Part shown: one piece after another, positions 17,625 to 26,556 of the stretch
Position numbering within the stretch: position 1 is the stretch's first letter
Layout of the letters: each line of letters opens with the position of its first letter
Assembly: GCA_963851085.1 (NCBI GenBank)
Contig: CAWKNX010000010.1
Location: forward strand, 124,001 to 188,000
DNA length: 64,000 nucleotides
Source: DATFVJ01 sp963851085
GTDB lineage: Bacteria > Actinomycetota > Actinomycetes > Streptosporangiales > Streptosporangiaceae
Direction of reading: 5' to 3'
Made by a program: the position numbers and the translations under genes
Notes under the pieces: generated by a model
The model's input: the letters and a program-made list of their open reading frames with translations, nothing else
What the model was told of the DNA's origin: nothing
Database searches by the model: none

Positions 17625-19766
17625 ATGATGCAGGAAGCGAGCGACACACGGGATACCGGGCCGCGGCCAGGTTCGCCCTTGTGGCTGTACCTGACGGCCG
17701 TCACCGTCGGCGGCGTGGCTGTCCTCGCGTGGGCACTTGCCCGGCTACAGCCGGGCGACCTGCGGGCGCTGGCCGGCAGCCCGCTGTGGTGGATGCTCGC
17801 CTTATTGGTCGTCTGTGGCGAGCTGCGGCCGATCATCACGCCGGGGAAAACCGTGGCGGACGCGGCGGCCGCGTCGATCACGTTCAGCTTCGCCGCCCTG
17901 ATCTACTGGGGGCTGCCGGCCGCCGCCGTCCTCCAGGCCGGCGCGACAGTGATCGCGGGAACCGCCGCCCGCCACGCGCCGCACCGTAACGCGTTCAACG
18001 CCGCTCAGTACACGCTCAGCCTTGGCGCCGCCGCTGCGGTGCTCGCGGCCGCCGGGGTGCACGCCGACCCGGCAAGCCCATGGGTGCCGACCGGCCGCCA
18101 GGTGGCTCAGGTCGCCGTCGCCGCGGCCGTGTTCTTCGTGTGCAATATCGTCCTTGTCGCGGTCGCCGTCGCCCTGCATGCGCGCGCCCCTGTCATCCGC
18201 ACGGTCCGCGCGGATCTGCCGTATCAGGTGCTGGTGAACGTCGCACTGCTTGCGGTCGCGCCCCTGGTCGTCGTGGTGATGCACACGTCGGCCGCGCTGG
18301 TGCCGCTGTTTCTGTTGCCCTTGATCGCGGTCTATACGAACGCCGCCGTGTCGGTGAACCGCGCGCACCAGGCGATGCACGACGAGCTCACCGGCCTGCC
18401 TAACCGCAAGTTCCTTGTGCTCCGGACCGAGCAGGCGCTTGCCCAGGTCAACACGGCCGCCGCGCACGGCCGCCACGTCAGCCTGCTGCTGCTCGACCTG
18501 GACCGCTTCAAGGAGGTCAACGACACCCTCGGGCATCCGGTCGGTGACCGGCTGCTCGGCGTGGTGGCGCACCGGCTCGTGCACAGCGTGCGGCCGGGCG
18601 ACGTGGTGGCCAGGCTGGGTGGCGACGAGTTCGCGGTGCTGCTCCCGGCCGTGCGGGACGCGGCCGCCGCCCGTGAGGTCGCGGCGCGGCTGCGGGCCGC
18701 GCTCGCCGAGCCGATCCGCATGGACACCATGAGCCTGGACATCGAGGCCAGCGTGGGCATCGCGCTCCATCCCGATCACGCGCCCGATTTCGAACTGCTG
18801 CTGCAGCGCGCCGACGTGGCGATGTACCTGGCGAAGGATCGCCGCAGCGGGGTCGAGGCCTATGATGCCGACCAGGACCGCAACTCGCCCGCGAGGCTGC
18901 GCCTCGCGGGCGAGTTGCGCCGCGCCGTGAACGAGGGTCAGCTCGAGCTGTACTTCCAGCCGAAGATAGCGCTCGCCGACGCTCAGCCGGTGGGGATGGA
19001 GGCCCTCGTCAGGTGGCGGCATCCGGTCCGCGGGATGCTTGCGCCGCAGGCGTTCCTCCCGCTGGCCGAGCAGTCCCACCTGATGCGCGATCTCACCCGT
19101 TACGTCATGGACACCGCGCTCGACCAGGCATCAAGCTGGTGGCGGGCGGGCCTGCAGGTGCAGGTGGCGGTCAACGTATCCGCGGGTGACCTGTTCGACC
19201 CAGCGCTCGCCGACCTGATCGCCGCTGGCCTGCGGCGGCACTCGATCCCGCCGTCCGCGCTGCTCCTCGAGATCACCGAGCGGGTCCTGATGAGCAAGCC
19301 GGCTCACGCGGCCCGGTGTGTGGACACGCTGGCCAGGATGGGTATCCAGCTCAGCCTGGACGATTTCGGGACGGCTTACTCGTCGCTGGTCAGGCTCAAA
19401 CGGCTGCCGGTTTCTGAGATCAAGATCGACTCCTCGTTCGTCGGCCGGATGCCGCACAGCCCCGACGACGAGGTCATCGTGCAATCCTTGATCGACTTGG
19501 TGCGCGCGCTCGCGATCCGTTCGGTCGCCGAGGGCGTCGAGACGGCCGACGTGGCCGCGGTTCTCCGCGAGATGGGCTGCGACGCTGCCCAAGGCTGGTT
19601 CGTCAGCGGGCCGATGGACGCGGCGTCCGCCACCGCGTGGCTGTCCGAACGCATCCGTGTTCCCCGCGGCAACGGTGTTCCCCAAGGTGACGGCGCGCGT
19701 CCGGATCCCGCCGAAGGCGCGGGCGCAGCGGCGCGCCCTGGCGCGGCCCGCCCGGCCAGGCGCTGA
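17625..19766 (+). CDS. Membrane-bound GGDEF-EAL cyclic-di-GMP turnover protein
   Basis: About 713 aa. Several transmembrane helices (about 20-250) precede a GGDEF domain with intact GGDEF motif at 332-336, then an EAL domain with intact EAL (459-461, MEALVRWRHP), DDFGTAYSSL and KIDSSF. Both diguanylate cyclase and phosphodiesterase activities are possible. The protein belongs to the c-di-GMP network that controls development in actinomycetes. Its place after ligA matches, from memory, a Streptomyces GGDEF-EAL gene (SCO5495/RmdB). ATG 17625 follows GCGAGGAA; GTG 17556 is an alternative start adding 23 residues. Confidence 0.92.
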   Translation: MMQEASDTRDTGPRPGSPLWLYLTAVTVGGVAVLAWALARLQPGDLRALAGSPLWWMLALLVVCGELRPIITPGKTVADAAAASITFSFAALIYWGLPAAAVLQAGATVIAGTAARHAPHRNAFNAAQYTLSLGAAAAVLAAAGVHADPASPWVPTGRQVAQVAVAAAVFFVCNIVLVAVAVALHARAPVIRTVRADLPYQVLVNVALLAVAPLVVVVMHTSAALVPLFLLPLIAVYTNAAVSVNRAHQAMHDELTGLPNRKFLVLRTEQALAQVNTAAAHGRHVSLLLLDLDRFKEVNDTLGHPVGDRLLGVVAHRLVHSVRPGDVVARLGGDEFAVLLPAVRDAAAAREVAARLRAALAEPIRMDTMSLDIEASVGIALHPDHAPDFELLLQRADVAMYLAKDRRSGVEAYDADQDRNSPARLRLAGELRRAVNEGQLELYFQPKIALADAQPVGMEALVRWRHPVRGMLAPQAFLPLAEQSHLMRDLTRYVMDTALDQASSWWRAGLQVQVAVNVSAGDLFDPALADLIAAGLRRHSIPPSALLLEITERVLMSKPAHAARCVDTLARMGIQLSLDDFGTAYSSLVRLKRLPVSEIKIDSSFVGRMPHSPDDEVIVQSLIDLVRALAIRSVAEGVETADVAAVLREMGCDAAQGWFVSGPMDAASATAWLSERIRVPRGNGVPQGDGARPDPAEGAGAAARPGAARPARR

Positions 19767-19875
19767 GCCGCCCGGCGACTGGCCGCACGAGGCCAATGCG
19801 CGGCCCTGCCCGGCGGTGCCCGGCCAGCCGACCTTCAGCCGTGCTCGGCTCTTGCGCCAGTTACCCCGGTAAGCG

Positions 19876-20715
19876 CTAGACCAGCGGCGCGAGGGCGCTG
19901 GCCAGCGGCTCCAGCGACGAGGGGTCCGCCCGGTGGGGCAGGTTCATGATCACGAGATCCACGCCCGCGTCACGGTAGGCGGATACCGCTTCGACCACAG
20001 GCCCGAGACCCTGGGCCGTATCGACACGGACGTTGACCGAACATGTGATCTCGCTCGGATCACGGCCGAGGTCTCCGCAGTGCCCGAGCAGGATGTCCTT
20101 CAGCCCACGCCACTGCCCCGCGTTCTCGGTCAGCGCGTTCCACTGCTGCGCCCACCGGGCCGCCGCCCGCAGGGTTCGCTTCGGCCCGCGGCCGCCGATC
20201 ACGATGGGCGGGTGGGGCCGCTGGATGGGCTTGGGTTCGCAGCGGGCCTCGGTCAATCGCACATACCGGCCGTGCAGTGTCGTCGTGGGCTTGCTGAGCA
20301 GGCTGACAATCGCCTCCACGCCCTCGTCGAACCGGTCGAACCGCTCACGCAGGGGCGGCAGGTCTATTCCGTACGCGTCGCATTCGTACTGGTTCCAGCC
20401 CGCGCCCACACCGATCTCGAGGCGGCCGCCAGAGACGATGTCGACCGTGGCCGCCATGTTCGCGAGCACGGCCGGATGACGGTAGACCATCCCGGTCACC
20501 TGGCAGCCGATGCGGATCCGCTGCGTGGCCTCCGCCAAGGCGGCGAGCATTGTCCAGCCCTCGAAGTTGGGCCCGGTCAGGTCGCCCGACAGGGGATAGA
20601 AGTGATCCCAGTTCCACGCCGACTCGAACAGGTCAACCTCGTCGGCGGCGAGCCAGACATCGCGGAGTTCGTCCCACGTCGTGTGCTCGGGCCTGGTCTT
20701 GATCGCGAAGCGCAC
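19876..20715 (-). CDS. LLM-class F420-dependent oxidoreductase
   Basis: 279-aa luciferase-like (alpha/beta)8-barrel protein. MRFAIKTRPEHTTWDELRDV, SAWNWDHFYPLSGD, RIRIGCQVTGMVYRHPAVLA and EIGVGAGWNQYECDAYGIDL are typical of actinobacterial F420-dependent LLM enzymes, which use coenzyme F420 for hydride transfer. The substrate is unknown. GTG 20715 has GAGGAGGAACAG upstream; the frame extends 5' to 20958 but without a ribosome site or family-like sequence. It is divergent from the HtrA-like gene. Confidence 0.9.
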   Translation of the reverse strand: MRFAIKTRPEHTTWDELRDVWLAADEVDLFESAWNWDHFYPLSGDLTGPNFEGWTMLAALAEATQRIRIGCQVTGMVYRHPAVLANMAATVDIVSGGRLEIGVGAGWNQYECDAYGIDLPPLRERFDRFDEGVEAIVSLLSKPTTTLHGRYVRLTEARCEPKPIQRPHPPIVIGGRGPKRTLRAAARWAQQWNALTENAGQWRGLKDILLGHCGDLGRDPSEITCSVNVRVDTAQGLGPVVEAVSAYRDAGVDLVIMNLPHRADPSSLEPLASALAPLV

Positions 20716-21134
20716 CTGTTCCTCCTCTGCGGGCGGGTTTCCCGACTCGGAACCTACTCTCTGCCCGGCGCTGTCGTGTCGCCAACAGCGCCCGGGTGAA
20801 GGCGCCTTCCGCGCGTCAGCCCGGGCGTCGTCGGTCACGCCGGGCTGCCTGGGTACGGCGGTAGGCCGTCTTTGCGCACGTCCCGTGGATAAGCGAGCCG
20901 CGCGTGGGAACCGTATGGCGAATCGCGCGGAATCGCGCCGGGTCGCACGCAGTTGCACTTGATGGCGTGCGGGTAACTGACGCGGCAGCGGAAATGCGGC
21001 CGTGCGGTGCGCGGGTGAGATCAGCGCGATCTCAGAGGCAGGCCAGAAGGAGCTCCGAGCGCCGGTTCAGAAACGGGAGCCACCATCGAAGTAGAGCCGC
21101 CAGGGTGGCGGATCCGCTGGAAGGGGGTGCCGCG
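20716..21134. other. Divergent intergenic region with a 19-bp palindrome
   Basis: About 420 bp between the LLM gene and the protease side. The only clear structure is TGAGATC-N5-GATCTCA at 21016-21034. It should hold promoters for both directions; none is convincing by eye. Confidence 0.5.
21016..21034. promoter_or_regulatory. Palindrome TGAGATC-N5-GATCTCA
   Basis: Perfect 7-bp arms with a 5-bp spacer, typical of a dimeric repressor site, about 255 bp upstream of the HtrA-like gene. No regulator is assigned. Confidence 0.35.
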
Positions 21135-21293
21135 ATGGACGAGTACGTCGCGCAGGACGGGGAGTGCGGGTCCGGAGCACGCCCTGCCAGGGGAGGACCC
21201 CGGCGGCAAGGACCCCGGCGGGCAGAAGCCCGATGCGGCACGCCGCGGCGGAGTGCGGCCAGCTATCACGTCATCGAGGAGCATCGATCATGA
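21135..21293 (+). CDS. Possible small ORF translationally coupled to the HtrA-like gene
   Basis: 52 codons starting MDEYVAQDGECGSG after AAGGGGG, ending in a TGA that overlaps the protease ATG (ATGA, 21290-21293). The N-terminus looks protein-like, but the rest is Arg/Gly/Pro-rich and another frame over the same bases (LPGEDPGGKDPGGQKPDAAR) looks equally plausible, so a frameshift or noncoding sequence cannot be excluded. Confidence 0.3.
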   Translation: MDEYVAQDGECGSGARPARGGPRRQGPRRAEARCGTPRRSAASYHVIEEHRS

Positions 21294-22480
21294 GCACGGT
21301 CCACGATCCGCCAGTCACCCGTGGATCGGATGAGGCCAGGCCGCCCTGGGGTGATCCGGTTCCGGAACAACCGGCGCCACCGGCCAGGCGGCGCCGGCGG
21401 TGGATCCCTGTCGCGGCGGTCCTGGCCGCCGCCCTGGTCGCGGCGCTGGGATCTGGCTGGGCGCGGACCCAGCGGACGACGTCGGCCACGACCGCCGCTG
21501 CCTCGCTGAGCACCTCCGCGATCGCCGCCAAGGTCGCCCCCGGCCTGGTCGATGTCAACTCGACGCTCGGCTATCAGCATGGCCTCGCGTCGGGGACCGG
21601 CATCGCGGTGAGCTCATCGGGCGAGGTGCTGACCAACAACCACGTGATCGAGGGTGCCACCGCCGTAAGCGTGACCGATGTGGGCAACGGCCGCACCTAC
21701 CAGGCCACGGTGGTCGGTTATGACGAGACCCACGACATCGCGGTCCTTCAGTTGCGGGGTGCGTCCGGTCTCGCGACCGCGGCCCTGGGCGACTCGTCGA
21801 AAGTCAGGGCCGGAGACAGGGTAGTAGCGATCGGTAACGCCGGCGGCAAGGGCGGCAGCCCGTCGGTCGCGACCGGTTCCGTCACGTCGCTGGGTGCGGC
21901 GATCACCGCGACAGACGAGTCGGCCGGCACCTCCGAGCAGCTGACGGGGCTCATCCGGACCAACGCGGACATCCAGGCCGGCGATTCAGGCGGGCCGCTC
22001 GTCAACACCGCTGGCCAGGTGATCGGCGTCGACACCGCAGCCTCGTCGGACTTTCAGTTCCAGCGGGGGACTGCGGCAACCTCAGCAGAGAGCTTCGCGA
22101 TTCCCGTGAACCAGGCGGTGGCCATCGCGAAGCAGATCGAAGCGGGTAAGCCGTCAGCCTCTGTCCACATCGGTGCCACCGCCTTCCTCGGCGTCGCACT
22201 GCTGACGTCCGGCGCCGCGGGAGCGGGCCGCCCCGGCGGCTCTGCCGCCGCGGGCGCGACGGTCGCGGGAGTCGAAGCGGGAGCGCCCGCAAGCGCCGCG
22301 GGCCTTGTGGCGGGTGACCTGATCGTGGCCATCGACGGTCACAGCGTGGACTCGCAGTCCGCGGTCGCGGCCGTGATGGAGGCGCACCACCCGGGCGACA
22401 TGGTCAGCCTTACCTGGCTGGATCAATCCAGCCAGCGGCACACCGCGACCGTAGTGCTCGCCACCGGCCCGGCCGGCTGA
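21290..22480 (+). CDS. HtrA/DegP-like trypsin-fold serine protease with PDZ domain
   Basis: 396 aa. The Pro/Arg-rich cytoplasmic N-terminus is followed by one membrane anchor (about 38-58). A trypsin-like domain has the catalytic triad His118 (TNNHVIEG), Asp149 (THDIAVLQL) and Ser233 (AGDSGGPL). A C-terminal PDZ domain has VEAGAPASAAGLVAGDLIVA and VDSQSAVAAVMEAHHPGD. It probably performs extracytoplasmic protein quality control. ATG 21290 follows GAGGAGC. Confidence 0.93.
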   Translation: MSTVHDPPVTRGSDEARPPWGDPVPEQPAPPARRRRRWIPVAAVLAAALVAALGSGWARTQRTTSATTAAASLSTSAIAAKVAPGLVDVNSTLGYQHGLASGTGIAVSSSGEVLTNNHVIEGATAVSVTDVGNGRTYQATVVGYDETHDIAVLQLRGASGLATAALGDSSKVRAGDRVVAIGNAGGKGGSPSVATGSVTSLGAAITATDESAGTSEQLTGLIRTNADIQAGDSGGPLVNTAGQVIGVDTAASSDFQFQRGTAATSAESFAIPVNQAVAIAKQIEAGKPSASVHIGATAFLGVALLTSGAAGAGRPGGSAAAGATVAGVEAGAPASAAGLVAGDLIVAIDGHSVDSQSAVAAVMEAHHPGDMVSLTWLDQSSQRHTATVVLATGPAG

Positions 22481-22753
22481 CCCGCGGAGTGTGGCCCTAG
22501 CTCCGCGGCACGGGCGACTGGGCCTTACGCAAGGCCCGGCACGCGGGTGGACATGTCGACGTGCGGGCGCTGCCACGAACCTCACCCGCTTCATCCGCGC
22601 GACCGGATTGCCGGTTCTCATACTGCGCGGCCGCGCGGTACCCGGCGCATTTGTCCGCGCGCGGCGTGGACTTGCCCGGCGCGCCCGGCGGTCCGCGGTC
22701 GCTGCCCATTAACGTTTCGTCGGCCTGCGGCGGCGGCCCCTAGTATGAGGCGC

Positions 22754-23047
22754 ATGTCTATTACCCGTGATGAGGTGGCTCATCTCGCCCGCCTGTCGCG
22801 GCTCGCGCTTGACGATGCCGAACTCGAACATCTCGCCGCGCAGCTCGATGTGATCATTTCGGCCGTGGCCCGGGTCCAGGAGGTCACCGCGGACGACATT
22901 CCCCCGACCTCGCACGCGGTGCCCATGACCAACGTGCTGCGCAGCGAGGAGATCGTGCCACCGCTGTCGGCCGCTGAGGCGCTCGCGCAGGCACCGGCGG
23001 TGGAGCTACAGCGCTTCCGGGTCCCGCGGATCCTGGAGGAGGACTGA
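22754..23047 (+). CDS. gatC: Asp-tRNA(Asn)/Glu-tRNA(Gln) amidotransferase subunit GatC
   Basis: 97 aa, MSITRDEVAHLARLSRLALD, the GatC signature that wraps between GatA and GatB. With GatA and GatB it converts Glu-tRNA(Gln) and/or Asp-tRNA(Asn) to the correct amide form. ATG 22754 gives the family N-terminus; ATG 22745 would add MRR. gatA starts 1 bp after the stop. A tRNA-Gln and gltX lie further down the window, both part of this indirect charging route. Confidence 0.95.
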   Translation: MSITRDEVAHLARLSRLALDDAELEHLAAQLDVIISAVARVQEVTADDIPPTSHAVPMTNVLRSEEIVPPLSAAEALAQAPAVELQRFRVPRILEED

Positions 23048-23048
23048 C

Positions 23049-24554
23049 ATGGACCCGCTGACGCGGAGGACGGCGGCCGACCTCGCCGGCCTGATCGCCT
23101 CGGGCGAGGTTTCCGCGGTCGAGGTCGCGCAGGCCCACCTGGACCGGGTGGCGCTCACCGAAGCGAAGGTGCACGCCTTCCTGCACGTGAACGCCGAAGG
23201 GGCGCTTGAGGCTGCGCGCGCGGTCGACGCCAGGCGCGCCGCGGGTCAGCCGCTCGGGCCGCTGGCCGGCGTGCCGCTCGCGCTCAAGGACGTATTCACC
23301 ACCAAGGACATGCCGACGACATGCGGGTCCCGCATTCTCGACGGCTGGCAGCCGCCCTACGACGCGACCGTCACCGCGCGGTTGCGCCGGGCGGGCGTCG
23401 TCATCCTCGGCAAGACGAACATGGACGAGTTCGCGATGGGGTCGTCCACGGAGAACTCCGCCTTCGGGCCATCTCACAACCCGTGGGACCTGGACAGGGT
23501 GCCGGGCGGCTCGTCGGGCGGTTCGGCGGCCGCGGTGGCGGCCGGCCAGGCGCCGCTTGGCGTCGGCACCGACACGGGAGGCTCGATCCGTCAGCCCGGG
23601 GCCGTTTGTGGCATCGTCGGGGTGAAGCCGACCTACGGCGGCTCGTCGCGCTACGGCCTGGTCGCCTTCGCCTCATCGCTTGACACTCCCGGCCCGCTGG
23701 CACGGACGGTGCTCGACGCCGCTCTCCTGCACGAGGTCATCTCCGGGCACGACCCGTGCGATTCCACGTCGATCGACGCACCGGTTCCGCCGGTGGTCGC
23801 CGCGGCGAGGCACCCCGACGTGAGCGGCATGAGGGTGGGCGTCGTCACGGAGTTCCGTGGCGAGGGCTATCAGCCAGGCGTGCTCGCCAGGTTCCAGGAG
23901 GCCGTCGACCTGCTGGAATCGGCCGGGGCAAAGATCATCGAGGTGTCTTGCCCGCATTTCCGCTACGCGCTTCCTGCCTACTATCTGATCGCGCCGAGCG
24001 AATGCTCGTCCAACCTGGCCCGCTTCGACGCCATGCGCTACGGGCTGCGGGTGGGCGATGACGGGACCCGCAGTGCCGAGGAGGTCATGTCGCTCACCCG
24101 CGCGGCCGGCTTCGGTGCGGAGGTAAAGCGCCGGATCATGCTCGGCACGTACGCACTGTCGAGCGGCTACTACGACGCCTACTACGGCAAGGCACAGCAG
24201 GTCCGCACGCTCATATCGCGGGATTTCGACGCCGCGTTCGGCCAGGTGGATGTGCTCGTGTCGCCGGCCACTCCGACGACCGCGTTCCCGATCGGTGAGC
24301 GGGCCGACGATCCGATGGCGATGTACCTGGCCGACCTGTGCACCATCCCGTCCAACCTCGCGGGAAACGCCGCGCTCTCCGTGCCGTGCGGGCTCGCCGA
24401 CGAGGACGGGCTTCCGGTCGGGCTGCAGATCATGGCGCCCGTACTGGCCGACGACCGCATGTACCGCGTGGCCGCGGCGGCCGAAGCCGCGTTCGCCGCT
24501 CGCTGGGGACACCTGCTGCCCGACGCCGCGCCCCAGCTGGAGGAGGCACGATGA
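23049..24554 (+). CDS. gatA: Asp-tRNA(Asn)/Glu-tRNA(Gln) amidotransferase subunit GatA
   Basis: 501-aa amidase-signature glutaminase subunit that releases ammonia from glutamine. The Ser-cisSer-Lys triad is Lys80 (LALKDVFTTKD), Ser155 (PGGSSGGSAAAVAAG) and Ser179 (TDTGGSIRQPG), at the positions expected for GatA. ATG 23049 follows GGAGGA at the end of gatC. Its stop overlaps the gatB start as ATGA (24551-24554). Confidence 0.97.
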   Translation: MDPLTRRTAADLAGLIASGEVSAVEVAQAHLDRVALTEAKVHAFLHVNAEGALEAARAVDARRAAGQPLGPLAGVPLALKDVFTTKDMPTTCGSRILDGWQPPYDATVTARLRRAGVVILGKTNMDEFAMGSSTENSAFGPSHNPWDLDRVPGGSSGGSAAAVAAGQAPLGVGTDTGGSIRQPGAVCGIVGVKPTYGGSSRYGLVAFASSLDTPGPLARTVLDAALLHEVISGHDPCDSTSIDAPVPPVVAAARHPDVSGMRVGVVTEFRGEGYQPGVLARFQEAVDLLESAGAKIIEVSCPHFRYALPAYYLIAPSECSSNLARFDAMRYGLRVGDDGTRSAEEVMSLTRAAGFGAEVKRRIMLGTYALSSGYYDAYYGKAQQVRTLISRDFDAAFGQVDVLVSPATPTTAFPIGERADDPMAMYLADLCTIPSNLAGNAALSVPCGLADEDGLPVGLQIMAPVLADDRMYRVAAAAEAAFAARWGHLLPDAAPQLEEAR

Positions 24555-26092
24555 CGCAGACCCCGGCGCCGCCGTCGGCTGGCGCGCTCGTGCCCTATGA
24601 CGAGGCCGTCGCGCGCTACGACCCGCTGATCGGCCTGGAGACCCACGTCGAGCTGGGCACGGTGACGAAGATGTTCTGCGGCTGCCCGGCCGAGTTCGGC
24701 GCCGAGCCCAACACCCGCGTCTGCCCGGTCTGCCTGGGCCTGCCAGGATCGCTGCCGGTGGCGAACCGGTCCGCGGTGGAGTACACGATTCAGATCGGCC
24801 TGGCGCTGCACTGCTCGGTCGCCCGATGGTGCAGGTTCGCGAGGAAGAACTACTTCTATCCGGACATGCCGAAGAACTACCAGATCTCGCAGTACGACGA
24901 GCCGCTGTGCACAGATGGCTGGCTGGACGTCACGGTGGACGATCCGGCGGCCGGGCCGCGGGTGATGCGGGTCGAGATCGAGCGCGTCCACCTGGAAGAG
25001 GACACCGGCAAGTCGCTGCACGTGGGCGGTGCGACAGGGCGTATCCACGGCGCGGCGTACTCGCTCGTCGATTACAACCGGGCCGGGATACCGCTCGTCG
25101 AGATCGTGACCAAGCCGATCGCGGGCACCGGCGCGCTCGCGCCGGCCGTCGCGCGTGCCTACGTTGACGAACTGCGGGATCTGATGCGGACGCTCGGGGC
25201 GTCCGATGTCCGCATGGAGGAAGGGTCGCTGCGCTGTGACGTGAACACCTCGCTCTCGCCGCGCGGCTCCGGGCGTTGGGGGACGCGGACGGAGACCAAG
25301 AACGTCAACTCGCTCCGCTCGGTCGAGCGCGCCGTCCGCTACGAGATTCAGCGCCAGGCAGCCGTGCTCGATCGCGGCGGGCGGATAGTGCTGGAGACCA
25401 GGCATTTCCACGAGGACACCGCGGTGACGACGCCGGGGCGGAGCAAGGAGGAGGCGCAGGACTACCGGTACTTCCCCGAGCCCGACCTGGTGCCGATCGC
25501 CCCGCCGGCTGACTGGGTGGAGCGGTTGCGGCAGGCGCTGCCGGAGCTTCCGGCCGCGCGCCGCGCGCGCCTGCAAGCGGAGTGGGGGCTCTCCGACCTC
25601 GACATGGTGGCGCTGCGCAACGCGGGCGCGCTCGACCTCGTCGCCGCGACCGTCGAGGCGGGCGCCGCGCCGGCCGACGCACGCAAATGGTGGCTGGGTG
25701 AGCTTTCCCGCCATGCCAACGAGAAGGGTGCCGACCTGGCTCAGCTCGCCATTACGCCGCGCGAAGTGGCGCGGGTGTCCGAACTTGTGGCCTCGGGCGC
25801 GCTGAACGACAAGCTCGCGAGGGAAGTGCTGGCCGGGGTGGTCGCGGGGGAGGGCGCACCGGATGAGGTGGTCGCCGCGCGCGGCCTGGCCGTGGTGAGC
25901 GACGCCGGCGAACTCGCCGCTGTGGTCGACGAAGCGATCGAGGCGAATCCCGATGCGGCCGCCAAGGTTCGCGCGGGGAAGGTGGCGGCGGCTGGCGCGC
26001 TCGTGGGCGCGGTGATGAAGGCCACCCGCGGGCAGGCCGACGCCACCCGCGTGCGCGAACTCATCCTCGAGCGGCTCGGCCAGGGCGGCTGA
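24551..26092 (+). CDS. gatB: Asp-tRNA(Asn)/Glu-tRNA(Gln) amidotransferase subunit GatB
   Basis: 513-aa GatB. The cradle domain starts at LIGLETHVELGTVTKMFCGC with zinc-site cysteines (CGCP, CPVCLGLPG). KNYFYPDMPKNYQISQYDEP and the C-terminal YqeY-like helical domain are present. It binds and phosphorylates the mischarged tRNA end and transamidates it with ammonia from GatA. ATG 24551 is preceded by GGAGG. The overlap with gatA indicates tight translational coupling. Confidence 0.97.
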   Translation: MTQTPAPPSAGALVPYDEAVARYDPLIGLETHVELGTVTKMFCGCPAEFGAEPNTRVCPVCLGLPGSLPVANRSAVEYTIQIGLALHCSVARWCRFARKNYFYPDMPKNYQISQYDEPLCTDGWLDVTVDDPAAGPRVMRVEIERVHLEEDTGKSLHVGGATGRIHGAAYSLVDYNRAGIPLVEIVTKPIAGTGALAPAVARAYVDELRDLMRTLGASDVRMEEGSLRCDVNTSLSPRGSGRWGTRTETKNVNSLRSVERAVRYEIQRQAAVLDRGGRIVLETRHFHEDTAVTTPGRSKEEAQDYRYFPEPDLVPIAPPADWVERLRQALPELPAARRARLQAEWGLSDLDMVALRNAGALDLVAATVEAGAAPADARKWWLGELSRHANEKGADLAQLAITPREVARVSELVASGALNDKLAREVLAGVVAGEGAPDEVVAARGLAVVSDAGELAAVVDEAIEANPDAAAKVRAGKVAAAGALVGAVMKATRGQADATRVRELILERLGQGG

Positions 26093-26556
26093 GCGGCCGG
26101 GATCGGGCCGGATTGGCCAGGGGATCACAGCCCAGGCCGGGTTCCCGCACAGGTTCGTGCCGCGCCTGCGTCACGTAATGGGCCGGTAAGGATGGGGGCT
26201 GCGAACTGGCGCAGAGCTGGCACACGTGCCAATCCCGCGGGCTGTCCTGTTTGGCCGGCCCTTTGCCCGCATGCACGCTCTGGCCTGCGGGGATTGCCGG
26301 GGCTTGCGGCGTATTTCGTCGCGTTAATTCCGCCGGGGCGCAATCGAAGTGTGACCTTCGGTACGTACAGTGAAAGACGTCGCCTGGCGCAAAGCCGCGC
26401 CCCGGCGGGCCGGCGAGCTGCCAAGCACCCATTGACCAGCCGGTTCCGGCGCACGTTCAGCGGTAACTGATCGTTACGAGGATGTGACGCAAGGAGATTT
26501 GACCCGGTCCGTCAGCACATGACCGGATTCGCCGGAAATGCGTAGCGTGACGAGCA
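26093..26556. other. Noncoding gap between gatB and the PAS-GGDEF-EAL gene
   Basis: About 460 bp without a convincing gene. The notable element is the BldD-like palindrome at 26463-26477. No terminator is obvious after gatB. Confidence 0.5.
26463..26477. promoter_or_regulatory. Candidate BldD-like operator GTAAC-N5-GTTAC
   Basis: GTAACTGATCGTTAC matches both GTNAC half-sites of the published BldD consensus GTNACNC(A/T)GNGTNAC, with mismatches in the centre. It lies about 80-100 bp before a c-di-GMP gene, a class that BldD, itself a c-di-GMP receptor, controls in Streptomyces. Confidence 0.4.
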
